DNA from: a virus | Strand: one strand, 5' to 3' | Virus record (IMG/VR): IMGVR_UViG_3300021181_000017 | Location: 1 to 45,484 of that record | Length of the DNA stretch: 45,484 nt | Shown: piece after piece, positions 1-6,845 of the stretch | Layout: each line of letters starts with the position of its first letter | Numbering within the stretch: position 1 is the first letter of the stretch | Program-made: the position numbers and the translations under genes | Notes under the pieces: model-generated | Database searches by the model: none | The model's input: only the letters and a program-made list of their open reading frames with translations | What the model was told of the DNA's origin: nothing

Positions 1-150
1 GCGGCAGCGAAGGCGGCGAAACATCGAACATCGAACATTGAACAGCCAACATCCAAGGGGGAAAGTGATACGGAAACGGTGAATCTGGCGTTGCTGGACC
101 GGCGGGCGGAGATTGCGCGGTTGAACAACCGCATCCTGGATGAGGAAGCG
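1..150. repeat. Terminal direct repeat, left copy
   Basis: Bases 1-150 match 45335-45484 with two differences, at 6 (a/g, synonymous) and 130 (c/t, Arg/Cys). This is most simply the overlap of a circular assembly or a circularly permuted genome. The differences suggest population variation or read error rather than two separate repeats. Confidence 0.85.
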
Positions 151-471
151 GCGAAGTTTGACCTGGAATTGAAGAAGGGCAAATACCTGGACCGGCACGT
201 GAGCGAGCATACGATCCGCAGCGCGCTGAAGGGGTACCACAAAATGGTGCAGCACGAGATGGAGATCAACGGGCCGAGCCAGCGGCGGGAGAAGCTGAAG
301 GGAATTATTGCGGAGTGCGTGTTGCGGGTTCCGGAGGGGGAAAGGGAGCGGGTAAAAGCGGAGCTCGCGGGATTGAGCGCGTCATTTTTTGAGTACGACA
401 CGCTCGCGCAAAAAGCGCAGATGGACCGCATCGAGGCGAAATGCGAAGCGGAAGCAGCGGCGAGCGAATAG
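1..471 (+). CDS. terS: Terminase small subunit, C-terminal part (gene continues from window end)
   Basis: The frame is open from base 1. Joined to the frame that runs off the window end (start ATG at 45092), it gives a 237-residue protein. This part starts with an Ala/Lys-rich, repeat-encoded linker at roughly residues 82-110 of the joined protein, followed by a long charged helical region ending at 471. DNA-packaging small subunits such as lambda Nu1 bind the packaging site and recruit the large subunit. The assignment rests on the N-terminal helix-turn-helix-like half, the size, and a place just before the terminase/portal block on the circle. Codon 130-132 is CGC (Arg) here and TGC (Cys) in the copy at the window end. 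Family identity is inferred. Confidence 0.6.
   Translation, partial: AAAKAAKHRTSNIEQPTSKGESDTETVNLALLDRRAEIARLNNRILDEEAAKFDLELKKGKYLDRHVSEHTIRSALKGYHKMVQHEMEINGPSQRREKLKGIIAECVLRVPEGERERVKAELAGLSASFFEYDTLAQKAQMDRIEAKCEAEAAASE
18..60 (+). repeat. Interspersed repeat family A (gaacattcaac type) inside terS
   Basis: Tandem 9-mers of the form gaacatNSaac followed by a ccaacatccaagg tail. The same family recurs at 7731, 12970, 15021, 16330, 24429, 25238, 30112, 41562 (reversed) and 42723. Here it is translated in frame as a polar linker of the small terminase. Confidence 0.85.
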
Positions 472-551
472 GCAGGCCCAAAAGATGGGGTGGTCTGGCG
501 CTTTGGGAAAACCGCTTTAGGAAAAAATGATTTCAGCGGGAAAGGATTTTT

Positions 552-586
552 TTTACCACGGATGGACACGGATCAACACGGATAGA
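552..586 (+). repeat. Interspersed repeat family B (cacggat type)
   Basis: Three tandem units of the form cacggatNNa after ttacca. Relatives lie at 12268 (cacgaat variant), 13571, 16534, 18271, 33237 and 43322. Confidence 0.75.
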
Positions 587-878
587 GCAGAGGAACCATG
601 CCGTCAAAGCGTTCCAGCAATTCCTTTGGCATTATTATGGCAAAACTATTTTAGGAAACATTTGAGGATCGCACGGCGGCGCGCAACCCAACATCTGAGA
701 GGGCAAATGCTCCCCGGAATTTTTGGACAACATTTGGCTAAAAAGTTTCGGAGAAAATTTGCGGGAAAACGCGCGGGAAAATTCGCCGGGGCCCGACCGG
801 AGTTTTTCTCGGAAAGGGAAACCGGAATTTCAAAACTTTTTGGATATCGCGGATTCCGAAAATTTGGGCCACCGCGCG

Positions 879-946
879 GAACGCCGGCCTCCGGCCCGGC
901 TTTTGTTGCCGGCATGACCGAGCCGGGCCGGAGGCCGGCGCTCCGG
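879..946. repeat. Inverted pair of repeat family F (gccgggccggaggccggc)
   Basis: A left arm (gcggaacgccggcctccggc) and a right arm (gagccgggccggaggccggc plus gctcc) face each other across about 20 bases, so RNA or single-stranded DNA from here could form a long stem. Single or degenerate members occur at 8488, 32263, 37328, 40331 and 41953. Confidence 0.7.
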
Positions 947-947
947 C

Positions 948-973
948 CCTATATGCGCCGGGGCGCGTATAGG
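948..973. repeat. Near-perfect 12-bp inverted repeat
   Basis: Arms cctatatgcgcc and ggcgcgtatagg pair with one G-T wobble across 2 bases. There is no T-run directly after it, so it is not a classical terminator. It could be a binding site or a processing hairpin. Confidence 0.5.
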
Positions 974-1037
974 CTTTGCGATTTAAGGCGTTTTGATTTT
1001 GCGGGAGGGTGAGGACAGCGGAGGATTTTGCCCAAAA

Positions 1038-1226
1038 TTAAAGCGAAGCTAGGAGAAACTCGACCAATTCGCCCGGCGGCCGGTTGCCGGACTTCGATTT
1101 TAATTTAGCCAGGGCGGCGGGGAGGAGCCGGAGCGTGATGGCCACGCGGCCGGATGCTTTGCGACCGGCGCCGGGGCGAAGGCCGCCGCGACCGGGTTTT
1201 TTGCCGGCTGATTTTCGAGGTTTCAT
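1038..1226 (-). CDS. Small basic DNA-binding protein, ribbon-helix-helix-like
   Basis: 62 residues. The N-terminus is Lys/Arg-rich with a GGLRPGAGRK stretch (about residues 13-22), a sequence I know from the N-termini of phage and plasmid RHH or HTH proteins. It is followed by a short beta-like RVAITLRLLP segment and two predicted helices, the RHH order. ATG 1226 is preferred to GTG 1229 directly before it. A perfect inverted repeat at 1237-1263 lies just upstream, as expected for an autorepressor controlling itself and the divergent operon at 1353. Target and function are inferred. Confidence 0.6.
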   Translation of the reverse strand: MKPRKSAGKKPGRGGLRPGAGRKASGRVAITLRLLPAALAKLKSKSGNRPPGELVEFLLASL

Positions 1227-1236
1227 CACAAAAATA

Positions 1237-1263
1237 GTTTGAAAAAAGAGTTGCTTTTCAAAC
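1237..1263. promoter_or_regulatory. Palindromic operator candidate between divergent genes
   Basis: GTTTGAAAA, 9-base spacer, TTTTCAAAC: a perfect 9+9 inverted repeat in an AT-rich patch between the reverse-strand RHH-like gene and the forward operon. It lies 11 bases from the RHH-like start codon. Confidence 0.6.
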
Positions 1264-1304
1264 GATAAAAAGGCAAAGTGCAGAGGTCAATAGGAATTAA
1301 CCGA

Positions 1305-1331
1305 TTGACGAAACGACCAGACCGAGGTCGT
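1305..1331 (+). promoter_or_regulatory. Possible promoter/operator for the 1353 operon
   Basis: TTGACG at 1305 is followed by an inverted repeat acgacc-N7-ggtcgt (1313-1331). A -10 box is not clear; taaaag at 1331 is weak and too far. Confidence 0.3.
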
Positions 1332-1352
1332 AAAAGTCCGGGTGAAAAATAT

Positions 1353-1883
1353 ATGACAAAATTCAAATGCGTTTGGTTGGAATTCCCCTGCGGTAATCGT
1401 TTCTTCGGCGGTGGCGGCTGGTCCCGCCGCGCCAAACATCGCCCCGCCCCCGAGCGCCGCGAAATAACCACCACCGATGTGGTTTTCACCACCGGCAAAT
1501 CCGTTCTGATCTCCGGAATTCGCAAACTCAAGGTAAATATTTTCAAGGCCGCGACCGGCGAAATCGTCCGCGCGGATTATCCGCTCGAAGGATTGACCGG
1601 CTGCGGTCCCACCACGCGCCAGCTCGCCTCTCGCGCCGCTGCCAGGACCCGCGGCGCTCGAAAAATTATCACCGCCAACGCGGCCACCACCGCCGCGGCG
1701 ATTGATGCGATGATCAATACTCCGGTTCGGCTGGCTCTGCCGGGCATCACGCCCAGGTCTATTCAGGATTGGGCCGCCACCGGCTGCCAGCACCCCGTCA
1801 GCCCTGAGATCATGGAACTCAAAATGAAAAGCGGTGTCGGCTGGGCGGAGTTCGCGCGCCTCGCGAAAGGAGCGTCGCTGTGA
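1353..1883 (+). CDS. Unknown accessory protein, first gene of a three-gene operon
   Basis: 176 residues from ATG 1353. The frame stays open upstream to 1278, but that stretch is operator-like DNA. No family recognised. The N-terminal half is beta-rich with a Gly run (GGGGW) and Lys/Arg. The middle has an Ala/Thr/Arg-rich helical stretch, and the C-terminus has a WAATGCQHP segment and an amphipathic helix. No signal peptide or membrane segment. Its stop overlaps the GTG start of the next gene (GTGA), so the two are translationally coupled. It lies in an island inserted between terS and terL, which fits a moron or defence/counter-defence role, but nothing in the sequence proves that. Confidence 0.6.
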   Translation: MTKFKCVWLEFPCGNRFFGGGGWSRRAKHRPAPERREITTTDVVFTTGKSVLISGIRKLKVNIFKAATGEIVRADYPLEGLTGCGPTTRQLASRAAARTRGARKIITANAATTAAAIDAMINTPVRLALPGITPRSIQDWAATGCQHPVSPEIMELKMKSGVGWAEFARLAKGASL

Positions 1884-2326
1884 AAAAATACGAACTGCTC
1901 GAAAAAACGGCCGCGTCGATTTTATCGACGCCGGATTACAAATGGAGTTCCGGCAACCGCTGCAACATCGGGCTGCTGATCGAAGCGGCCCGCGGTTCGC
2001 GGGCCACCCCGGAGGAATTCCGCCAAGGCGGCCAAATTATCGCCCACCGCCTGAATCTTCGAGGCCTCGCCATGTGGTGCTGCGCCGGCGAGGATAATCA
2101 CATCATCAAATGGCTGCGCGCTGAATATTTATTCACCGCCCGCGAAATTGAAGCGATCGAGCTGCTCAATGATAAAAGCATCGTCCGGCTGCTCGCCCGG
2201 CGCGGCATCCGGCCCGCGCCGCTCTTCAATCGCTCGCGAAAATACGTCGCCGCCTACATCGCGGCCCTGGCCGCGCGCGAAAAACGCCGCGCCCGCGCGC
2301 GGCGGGAAATTCCCATCCATGCTTAA
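1880..2326 (+). CDS. Unknown accessory protein, second gene of the operon
   Basis: 148 residues, start GTG 1880 inside the previous stop codon. Predicted mostly helical, with a conserved-looking core (SSGNRCNIGLLIEAARGS near residues 23-40), a Trp/Cys patch (MWCCAGEDNHIIKWL) and a strongly basic Arg/Ala C-terminal tail that could contact nucleic acid. No catalytic motif is evident and I recognise no family. The overlaps on both sides show co-translation with its neighbours. Confidence 0.6.
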   Translation: MKKYELLEKTAASILSTPDYKWSSGNRCNIGLLIEAARGSRATPEEFRQGGQIIAHRLNLRGLAMWCCAGEDNHIIKWLRAEYLFTAREIEAIELLNDKSIVRLLARRGIRPAPLFNRSRKYVAAYIAALAAREKRRARARREIPIHA

Positions 2327-2792
2327 ATTTCCGAAATATCTGGTGGAACTGGATCGCGAAAAACAATTTGTTGAGCGCCTGCCGGCGACGCCGCTTTGGG
2401 TCGCCCGCCTGCGAAATCCTTTTTGCCTCGCCCTGGTGGAAATCTCTTTTGAAAAAGTGAGTTTGAATTTCTGGCCGCCGGTCGTGGATGGCGACCGCGC
2501 CAGGCTCGCGAACCGGCTCGCCTTCGTACTCGGTCACGAATATGATCTTTACCGGGACGAATTGCCAGCGCCGGCGCTGCTTCCGGAAATCGTCGAGCCG
2601 CCGCGCTATTTGAACATGGTCCGGGCGAATTCAGATTCTGAGTTCGTCCTCGAAGCGCACGCGCCCCGGCTATGGCGGATCAGCGTGGACGTCCGCGACA
2701 ACACCACCGGCGCGACGTGGTGGCGCGGCTTCGGCGTCGAACCGGAGTTTCCGGACGACACTCGGGCCGTCGCGGAATTTTTGCAGATTTAA
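2319..2792 (+). CDS. Unknown accessory protein, third gene of the operon
   Basis: 157 residues. The frame is open from 2148, but ATG 2319 is preferred because it overlaps the end of the previous gene by 8 bases. The protein has mixed beta/alpha character with several Trp and Pro residues and an acidic C-terminus, and no recognised domain. Residues around 41-51 (EISFEKVSLNF) are encoded by a 34-bp block that is repeated almost exactly at 3540-3573 in another frame. It ends an apparent operon that is followed by about 190 bases without a gene. Confidence 0.55.
   Translation: MLKFPKYLVELDREKQFVERLPATPLWVARLRNPFCLALVEISFEKVSLNFWPPVVDGDRARLANRLAFVLGHEYDLYRDELPAPALLPEIVEPPRYLNMVRANSDSEFVLEAHAPRLWRISVDVRDNTTGATWWRGFGVEPEFPDDTRAVAEFLQI
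2438..2471 (+). repeat. 34-bp duplicated block, copy 1
   Basis: Identical to 3540-3573 at 33 of 34 positions (t/c at one site). Here it is read inside the 2319 gene. Confidence 0.85.
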
Positions 2793-2883
2793 TAGGAGAC
2801 ACTCACTTTCACCGGTAGTGGGTTACTTTCATTTTTATACGGTTTCATTGGGTTTTTGGCATGAAAATAAATCGTAAATATGT

Positions 2884-2913
2884 GTTGACAATAAGCGGCA
2901 GATCGCATATCGT
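2884..2913 (+). promoter_or_regulatory. Promoter candidate for the 2983 gene
   Basis: TTGACA at 2884-2889 with TATCGT at 2908-2913 (18-bp spacer), preceded by an AT-rich stretch. It would give a leader of about 60 bases before ATG 2983. Confidence 0.45.
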
Positions 2914-2982
2914 GTATGCCTAATCAATGACTGATTGCTCCCGCCGGGGATACCGGCGACAGAAAATAACTGAGACAAAATT

Positions 2983-3219
2983 ATGCAAGCTACAATAATT
3001 GAAAACGGAAACGGCCTCCCCAATGTCGGCGAAATGGTCTATGACGCAACCTCGGATACTGTCTACCGTATCACTGCCTCCGATGGCCGCATCAGCACCA
3101 ACGGGTCAGGCCGGGGCAATAGCATGACAGCGACGGTCGAGGACATCGGGTCCGCTAGTGACCTGACCGATGACGAATGGGAGAATATCGAATCGAGCAA
3201 TTACGGAATTGTTATCTGA
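2983..3219 (+). CDS. Small acidic hypothetical protein
   Basis: 78 residues, no recognised family. It has polar beta-strand-like sequence (GEMVYDATSDTVYRI around residues 16-30), a Gly/Asn/Ser loop and an acidic C-terminal helix (DLTDDEWENIESSNYG). The acidic tail resembles those of some small phage inhibitors that mimic DNA, but the similarity is only compositional. A TTGACA promoter candidate lies about 100 bases upstream, so it may be transcribed separately from the 1353 operon. The structured element at 3220-3302 begins directly after its stop. Confidence 0.5.
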   Translation: MQATIIENGNGLPNVGEMVYDATSDTVYRITASDGRISTNGSGRGNSMTATVEDIGSASDLTDDEWENIESSNYGIVI

Positions 3220-3302
3220 CAATTTGCCGGGCGCGGCCCCGTTGAAGCGAAAGCTAAAACCGCAGTGAAGTCGCAAGACCGAACTGTTTCCTCGCCCGGC
3301 TC
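3220..3302 (+). ncRNA. Structured leader element, copy 1
   Basis: Shares 28 of 29 bases (caatttgccgggcgcggc then cccgttgaagc) with the element at 36721. The outer stem is gccgggcg (3226-3233) with cgcccggc (3293-3300). Inside are agc-GAAA-gct (3246-3255) and cagt/actg around gtc-GCAA-gac (3263-3286); both loops are GNRA tetraloops. An AT-rich stretch with a T6 run follows, then the start codon at 3318. The outer pair next to the ccggg core is G-C here and A-T in copy 2, which fits selection on RNA pairing. It could be a cis-regulatory RNA, a small RNA or a structured repeat. Confidence 0.5.
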
Positions 3303-3317
3303 ATAATTTTTTGACGC

Positions 3318-3554
3318 ATGAAAAATTCTGAAAAATCCGCTGCGGCTTACGATGCCGCGCAACCCGACCCGCGCAAGCCCGGACGCCCGCCGATAAATGG
3401 CGAGACGGCGACAGGACATATCCACATTCGGACGACATTACCGCGCAAAGGGCATTGGGCGCGGGCCGCTCGACCGAAATCATTGGCGCAATGGGCAACC
3501 GAAATTTTGGACAAAGCATCCGGCTATGAATCGCCTCGCGGAAATCTCTTTTGA
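3318..3554 (+). CDS. Small DNA-binding protein, ribbon-helix-helix-like
   Basis: 78 residues. A Lys/Arg/Pro-rich N-terminal arm (KPGRPPINGETATGHIHIR) leads into a short beta segment, then a helix with LAQWATEILDKASGY, the usual layout of phage RHH regulators. The start follows the structured element with a 17-base gap, suggesting control by that leader. The last residues and the stop codon come from the 34-bp duplicated block also found at 2438. A strong terminator follows at once, so the gene ends the accessory island. Confidence 0.55.
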   Translation: MKNSEKSAAAYDAAQPDPRKPGRPPINGETATGHIHIRTTLPRKGHWARAARPKSLAQWATEILDKASGYESPRGNLF

Positions 3555-3573
3555 AAAAGCGAGTTTGAATTTC
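3540..3573 (+). repeat. 34-bp duplicated block, copy 2
   Basis: 33 of 34 bases match 2438-2471. Here it supplies the last codons and the stop of the RHH-like gene in a different reading frame. Confidence 0.85.
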
Positions 3574-3577
3574 ACTC

Positions 3578-3606
3578 AGCCGGCCAATTGGCCGGCTCTT
3601 TTTTTT
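3578..3606 (+). terminator. Rho-independent terminator before terL
   Basis: A perfect 20-base palindrome built on ccggccaattggccgg (3578-3597) is followed by c and eight T. The core ccaattgg matches repeat family H seen elsewhere, so a repeat seems to serve as a terminator that insulates terL. Confidence 0.75.
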
Positions 3607-3610
3607 GACT
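3605..3610 (+). promoter_or_regulatory. TTGACT start-proximal motif (terL)
   Basis: TTGACT lies 19 bases before the GTG start at 3624, directly after the terminator palindrome. One of eight late genes with this motif 19-22 bases upstream. Confidence 0.4.
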
Positions 3611-3623
3611 TCCGCACTTAATT

Positions 3624-5609
3624 GTGCGGGATGACAAATCGGATTTATCACTTTGGCGGACGGGATTTTCAGCGATCGGCAAAACTTTTCGCGGGACGAT
3701 TTGGGAGAACGCCGCCCGTTTTCAATTTCACGGCAAAGCATACGAGGCGATGCCGCGGGAGCAGGATGGCCGTTTCTGGATTGAATCCGCAAATCATCTG
3801 CGCGGGCCGTTGCTGGCGCTGAATGATCCGCTGGTGCGGCTGATCCATTTGATCGGCGCGACGCAAGTGCTCAAATCGATGTGCGGAGATTTGTGGGTGC
3901 AATTTGTTTGCGAGCATGTCGCCCGGAACATGCTGGTGCTTTTCGAGGATGATCCCAAAGCGAAATTGTTTTGCGCGGTGCGGCTCATGGAGACGCTGCG
4001 CCGGCACCCGGTCCTGAGCCAATGGCTGGCGGTCGGCGAACGGCATGACGCGACGAACACGCGGCTGAAGTTGCCGGGGATGATTCTCCAGGTGTGCGGG
4101 TTGAATGACGGGAATGTTTCGTCGTTGAGCTGGCCGCTGGTATGGATCTCGGAGGCGTGGCAACACGGACGGGACGGCCTGATGTGGAAGGCTTACAAGC
4201 GGACGGACCGTTTCCCGGAGGATCATAAAATCCTGAATGAAAGCCAGGCGAGCGAAGCCGGCACGGATCTGCACGTGAGCGCGCGCGAGGCGGTGCAGGT
4301 GCCGTTGGCCTGGTCATGCCCGGCGTGCGCCGGCCGGCAGACGTGGGAATGGCCTCACTGGAATCATCGGCGCTCAGAAGATTTCATTCCGCGCGAGCCG
4401 AAAGATAAAAACGGGTGGACGGCGCCGAGGCCGGGCAGTTACGCCGGCATGAAGTTTTTGGATGATGGCGAAAACACGCGAAGCATCGAGCAGCGCGCGG
4501 CGAGCGCGTATTGGGAATGCATCTTTTGCGGGTTTCGTATTGAAGATACGCGCGCGGTGCGGCAGGGGTTGATGGATTCGTATGAACAAAAATATAAAAT
4601 TGAGAATGCGAACATTCAAACGACGCCGGCGACGCTGACTTTTACTTTGCCGTTTGAGGCGGCGCGCGACAATCGTTTCAGCGCGACGGTCAAAAGTTTT
4701 TTGATCGCGAAGCACGAGGAGCGCCAGGGGAATTCAGTGAAGCTCGCGCAGTGGTTCATGGCTGAGCGCGCGGTGTTCTTCAGCGAGGATTTGTTGCAGC
4801 CGCAATTGGTCCAGCTCGCGGAGGTGTTCGATCCGAAAACGAAAATCGCGAATTGGCATCACGACGGGATGACGATCGATTGCCAGAAGCATCGCACGCT
4901 GGACACGGTGGGGACGTTTCATTGGAGCGTGGACACGGCGGATAAAAACGGAAATTCGTTCGAGATGATGCGCGGGTTCGCGGAGTCGTGGGAGGAGTTG
5001 GTGGCGGTCCAGAAAAAATATAAGGTGCGAAATAAATATGTGTGCATCGATGGGCGTAAATGGACGCCGGAGATTTTGCGCCGGTGCGCGATGTATCGCG
5101 AACTCGACAAGGGAATGCAGTTCGGGCGTGAGGTGGATTATTGGAGCTGTTGGACGGTGTTGCTCGGCGACGCTCCGATGAGGAATTCGTACCAATGGCC
5201 CGACAAACAGTGGCGGTTGTGGGCGCCGGGAATGCGGCGCGTGGAAAATGTTTTGGATGAACAGGGGCGGAGGATCGCGGTGAGCGTTTTCATGTTTCGC
5301 TGGGCTCATACTGGAGTGGCGGATTTGCTGCATGAGATTTTGATCGGCGGCGAGGGCAAAGTAAAATTCATCGCGCAGAAAAGAGCGGCGCTGGCGCCCC
5401 GCGACCAGGCTTTCGAGGTGGGAGACATGGGGTACGACGAGCAAATGTCCGCCGAGCTGAGATCGCTGCGCAATGGCCGGGCGACTTGGCTGCGGATCGG
5501 CAGCCGGCCCAACCACCGTCTCGACATCGGCCGAATGCGATTGGTCAGGCTCCTCATGGCCAGCCTGATCGGCTACGTAGCCGGCGCCGAGGAGCCGCCG
5601 CCCAAATGA
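3624..5609 (+). CDS. terL: Terminase large subunit, GpA family
   Basis: 661 residues, the size of lambda-type GpA large terminases, which cut concatemeric DNA and drive it into the prohead using ATP. A Walker-A-like GATQVLKS lies at residues 78-85 (loosened from the canonical GxxxxGKT), and a hydrophobic strand ending in an acid (VWISEA, 173-178) stands where Walker B is expected. A zinc-ribbon pair, C232xxC235 and C299xxC302, is typical of GpA relatives. The nuclease half shows SVDTAD (435-440) and VCIDGRKWTPEI (473-484), matching RNase-H-fold acidic positions. A TGA at 3606 forces the start downstream; GTG 3624 is the first option and no clear Shine-Dalgarno precedes it. Confidence 0.88.
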   Translation: MRDDKSDLSLWRTGFSAIGKTFRGTIWENAARFQFHGKAYEAMPREQDGRFWIESANHLRGPLLALNDPLVRLIHLIGATQVLKSMCGDLWVQFVCEHVARNMLVLFEDDPKAKLFCAVRLMETLRRHPVLSQWLAVGERHDATNTRLKLPGMILQVCGLNDGNVSSLSWPLVWISEAWQHGRDGLMWKAYKRTDRFPEDHKILNESQASEAGTDLHVSAREAVQVPLAWSCPACAGRQTWEWPHWNHRRSEDFIPREPKDKNGWTAPRPGSYAGMKFLDDGENTRSIEQRAASAYWECIFCGFRIEDTRAVRQGLMDSYEQKYKIENANIQTTPATLTFTLPFEAARDNRFSATVKSFLIAKHEERQGNSVKLAQWFMAERAVFFSEDLLQPQLVQLAEVFDPKTKIANWHHDGMTIDCQKHRTLDTVGTFHWSVDTADKNGNSFEMMRGFAESWEELVAVQKKYKVRNKYVCIDGRKWTPEILRRCAMYRELDKGMQFGREVDYWSCWTVLLGDAPMRNSYQWPDKQWRLWAPGMRRVENVLDEQGRRIAVSVFMFRWAHTGVADLLHEILIGGEGKVKFIAQKRAALAPRDQAFEVGDMGYDEQMSAELRSLRNGRATWLRIGSRPNHRLDIGRMRLVRLLMASLIGYVAGAEEPPPK

Positions 5610-5641
5610 GGCAGCGCCTATTGGCCCCAATACCAGCCCAT

Positions 5642-5914
5642 ATGGATTGTATAGGTTCTCCCGGAGGGTATATAGGAAAAGCAAGTTGCCGAATTTGGCG
5701 GGTTTCGCGTGGGTGGGCGGGAAATTTTGTCCTACGCAGGGTTTTTGAGGAGGTTTTTCAGCGGGGTTTGAGCGAAAATGATTTCGTGAAAATGCTTTAT
5801 ACTGAATTTTTAGAAATGCTCCAAAGAAGCCCATATGCGTGGCACACCGTTCATTTTTTGGATTGGCAGACCGTGGAGGTAAAACGATTTTGGCCCATAG
5901 ATTATGAAATTTGA
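5642..5914 (+). CDS. Small hypothetical protein after terL
   Basis: 90 residues from ATG 5642. Nothing recognised. The C-terminal two thirds look protein-like, with an amphipathic helix (LSENDFVKMLYTEFLEML) and an aromatic tail (HFLDWQTVEVKRFWPIDYEI). The end overlaps the start of the 5904 gene by 11 bases, supporting a real coupled pair. The first 30 residues are less convincing and the start could lie further downstream. Confidence 0.4.
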   Translation: MDCIGSPGGYIGKASCRIWRVSRGWAGNFVLRRVFEEVFQRGLSENDFVKMLYTEFLEMLQRSPYAWHTVHFLDWQTVEVKRFWPIDYEI

Positions 5915-6140
5915 AGAGGAATTTGAGACGGAATTGCGGCGAAAAATCTCGGCGACGTACGTGGAGAAGGCGAAGAAGAGGTATGACGAGGACCGGCGAT
6001 TTAATGCGGCGAGGAATGAGGGCGGCGGAGCTGCCGGCAGAACAGGTTCGTTTTGGTTTTCGGAAGGAGGATACTGGTGCCTGCTGGCGAAGTGCATTGA
6101 TCTGGGAGTGGGGGTGGAATATTTCGAGGCGCACCATTAA
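5904..6140 (+). CDS. Small charged hypothetical protein
   Basis: 78 residues. An N-terminal helix rich in Glu/Lys/Arg (EEEFETELRRKISATYVEKA) is followed by a Gly-rich turn and an aromatic C-terminus (SFWFSEGGYWCLLAKCIDLG). No recognised domain. It lies between terL and the connector region, where small packaging or neck factors are usual, but the sequence gives no direct support for such a role. Confidence 0.5.
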   Translation: MKFEEEFETELRRKISATYVEKAKKRYDEDRRFNAARNEGGGAAGRTGSFWFSEGGYWCLLAKCIDLGVGVEYFEAHH

Positions 6141-6142
6141 AC

Positions 6143-6162
6143 CGGTCCAATTGGCCCCATCC
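6143..6162 (+). repeat. Repeat family H (ccaattggcccc)
   Basis: Degenerate palindrome ggtccaattggccccat. Relatives are at 3578, 16478, 16874, 31740, 33203, 33378 and 37154. Confidence 0.65.
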
Positions 6163-6178
6163 CGCATTCCTTAGTGGT

Positions 6179-6184
6179 TTGACT
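6179..6184 (+). promoter_or_regulatory. TTGACT start-proximal motif (6201 gene)
   Basis: TTGACT, 22 bases before ATG 6201, followed by a G-rich run. Confidence 0.4.
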
Positions 6185-6200
6185 GGGGGCGGTTGGGTGA

Positions 6201-6830
6201 ATGGATGAGCGGGAACCGATTTTAATCGCGGCGGGTGACACGGCCTGTTGGAGCCGATATTTGCCGAATTGGCTGCCATCGGCGGGGTGGTATGTGCTGG
6301 GCGAGGTGAGGGGGCATGACCAGCCGACGGGGCCGGCGATTTCCTTTAAGAGCGCGCCGGACGCGACGGGCACAGTGCATGAGATCAAGCTGGCGGCGGC
6401 CACCACGGCGACGTGGGCGGCGGGAGAGTCAAGCCTGGTGGAATACGCGGTGAATGATGCCCTGGCGCAGCGGCATTTGCTTTACCAGAATAATTTGCGG
6501 ATCGAGCCGAACCTGGGGACGGGGACGAACCAGGTGGACGTGGAGACGTTTGCGCAACGGATGATCCGGACTTTGCAGGCGACGCTGCTGGAGCTGGTGC
6601 AGCACGCGATGAAGGAGACGGACATTCAAAAGGTGCGGGTGTTGCGCGAGGACCGCAAGGCGATCCGTTACGAGCTGGCGTACTGGGAGGAGAAGCGGCG
6701 GGAGGAGATTGGCCTGGAGAATGTGCTGAGCGGGCGGCCGAGCGGGCGGAAGATCACGCCCATCTTCAAAATCATCGATTACGGAGGGCCGGGGCTGGGG
6801 AACCAGAATCCGTTCGTTCCCAATTCCTGA
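6201..6830 (+). CDS. Virion-region protein between terL and portal (neck or connector candidate)
   Basis: 209 residues. The first ~80 look like a beta-sandwich (alternating hydrophobic strands, many Gly/Thr/Ala; LPSAGWYVLGEV, GTVHEIKLAAAT). The second half is helical and charged, with an EEKRREEIGLENVLSGRPSG linker and a Gly/Asn-rich tail. The position between large terminase and portal equals that of lambda W, a head-tail joining protein, but the length is about three times that of W and I cannot show homology. A role in head completion is inference from position only. Confidence 0.55.
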   Translation: MDEREPILIAAGDTACWSRYLPNWLPSAGWYVLGEVRGHDQPTGPAISFKSAPDATGTVHEIKLAAATTATWAAGESSLVEYAVNDALAQRHLLYQNNLRIEPNLGTGTNQVDVETFAQRMIRTLQATLLELVQHAMKETDIQKVRVLREDRKAIRYELAYWEEKRREEIGLENVLSGRPSGRKITPIFKIIDYGGPGLGNQNPFVPNS

Positions 6831-6845
6831 TCCAAAGAGCGCAAA

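Larger units (their letters stand above)
472..1037. other. Gene-poor gap after terS
   Basis: No convincing gene. It holds a cacggat-type repeat (552-586), an inverted pair of the gccgggccggaggccggc repeat (879-946) and a near-perfect hairpin (948-973). The open frames here have no family resemblance and run through the repeats, so I do not call them. An 18-codon frame at 598-654 is too short to judge. Confidence 0.6.

Noticed and set aside
18-60. Family A repeats read as a CRISPR array
   Set aside because: Tandem 9-mers without unique spacers; copies are scattered singly over the genome and no cas gene is present.
527-1012. Forward frame of 161 codons in the gap after terS
   Set aside because: Runs through repeats B and F; basic low-information sequence with no start signal.
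3220-3302. Structured element as a CRISPR mini-array
   Set aside because: Only one full repeat-like head per locus; the right part pairs with the head instead of repeating it. Kept as a structured element, with CRISPR mimicry only as speculation.
4734-6167. Long reverse-strand frame (477 codons) opposite terL and the following genes
   Set aside because: Arg/Pro/His-rich shadow of GC-rich forward genes; no family resemblance, and terL on the other strand is clear.
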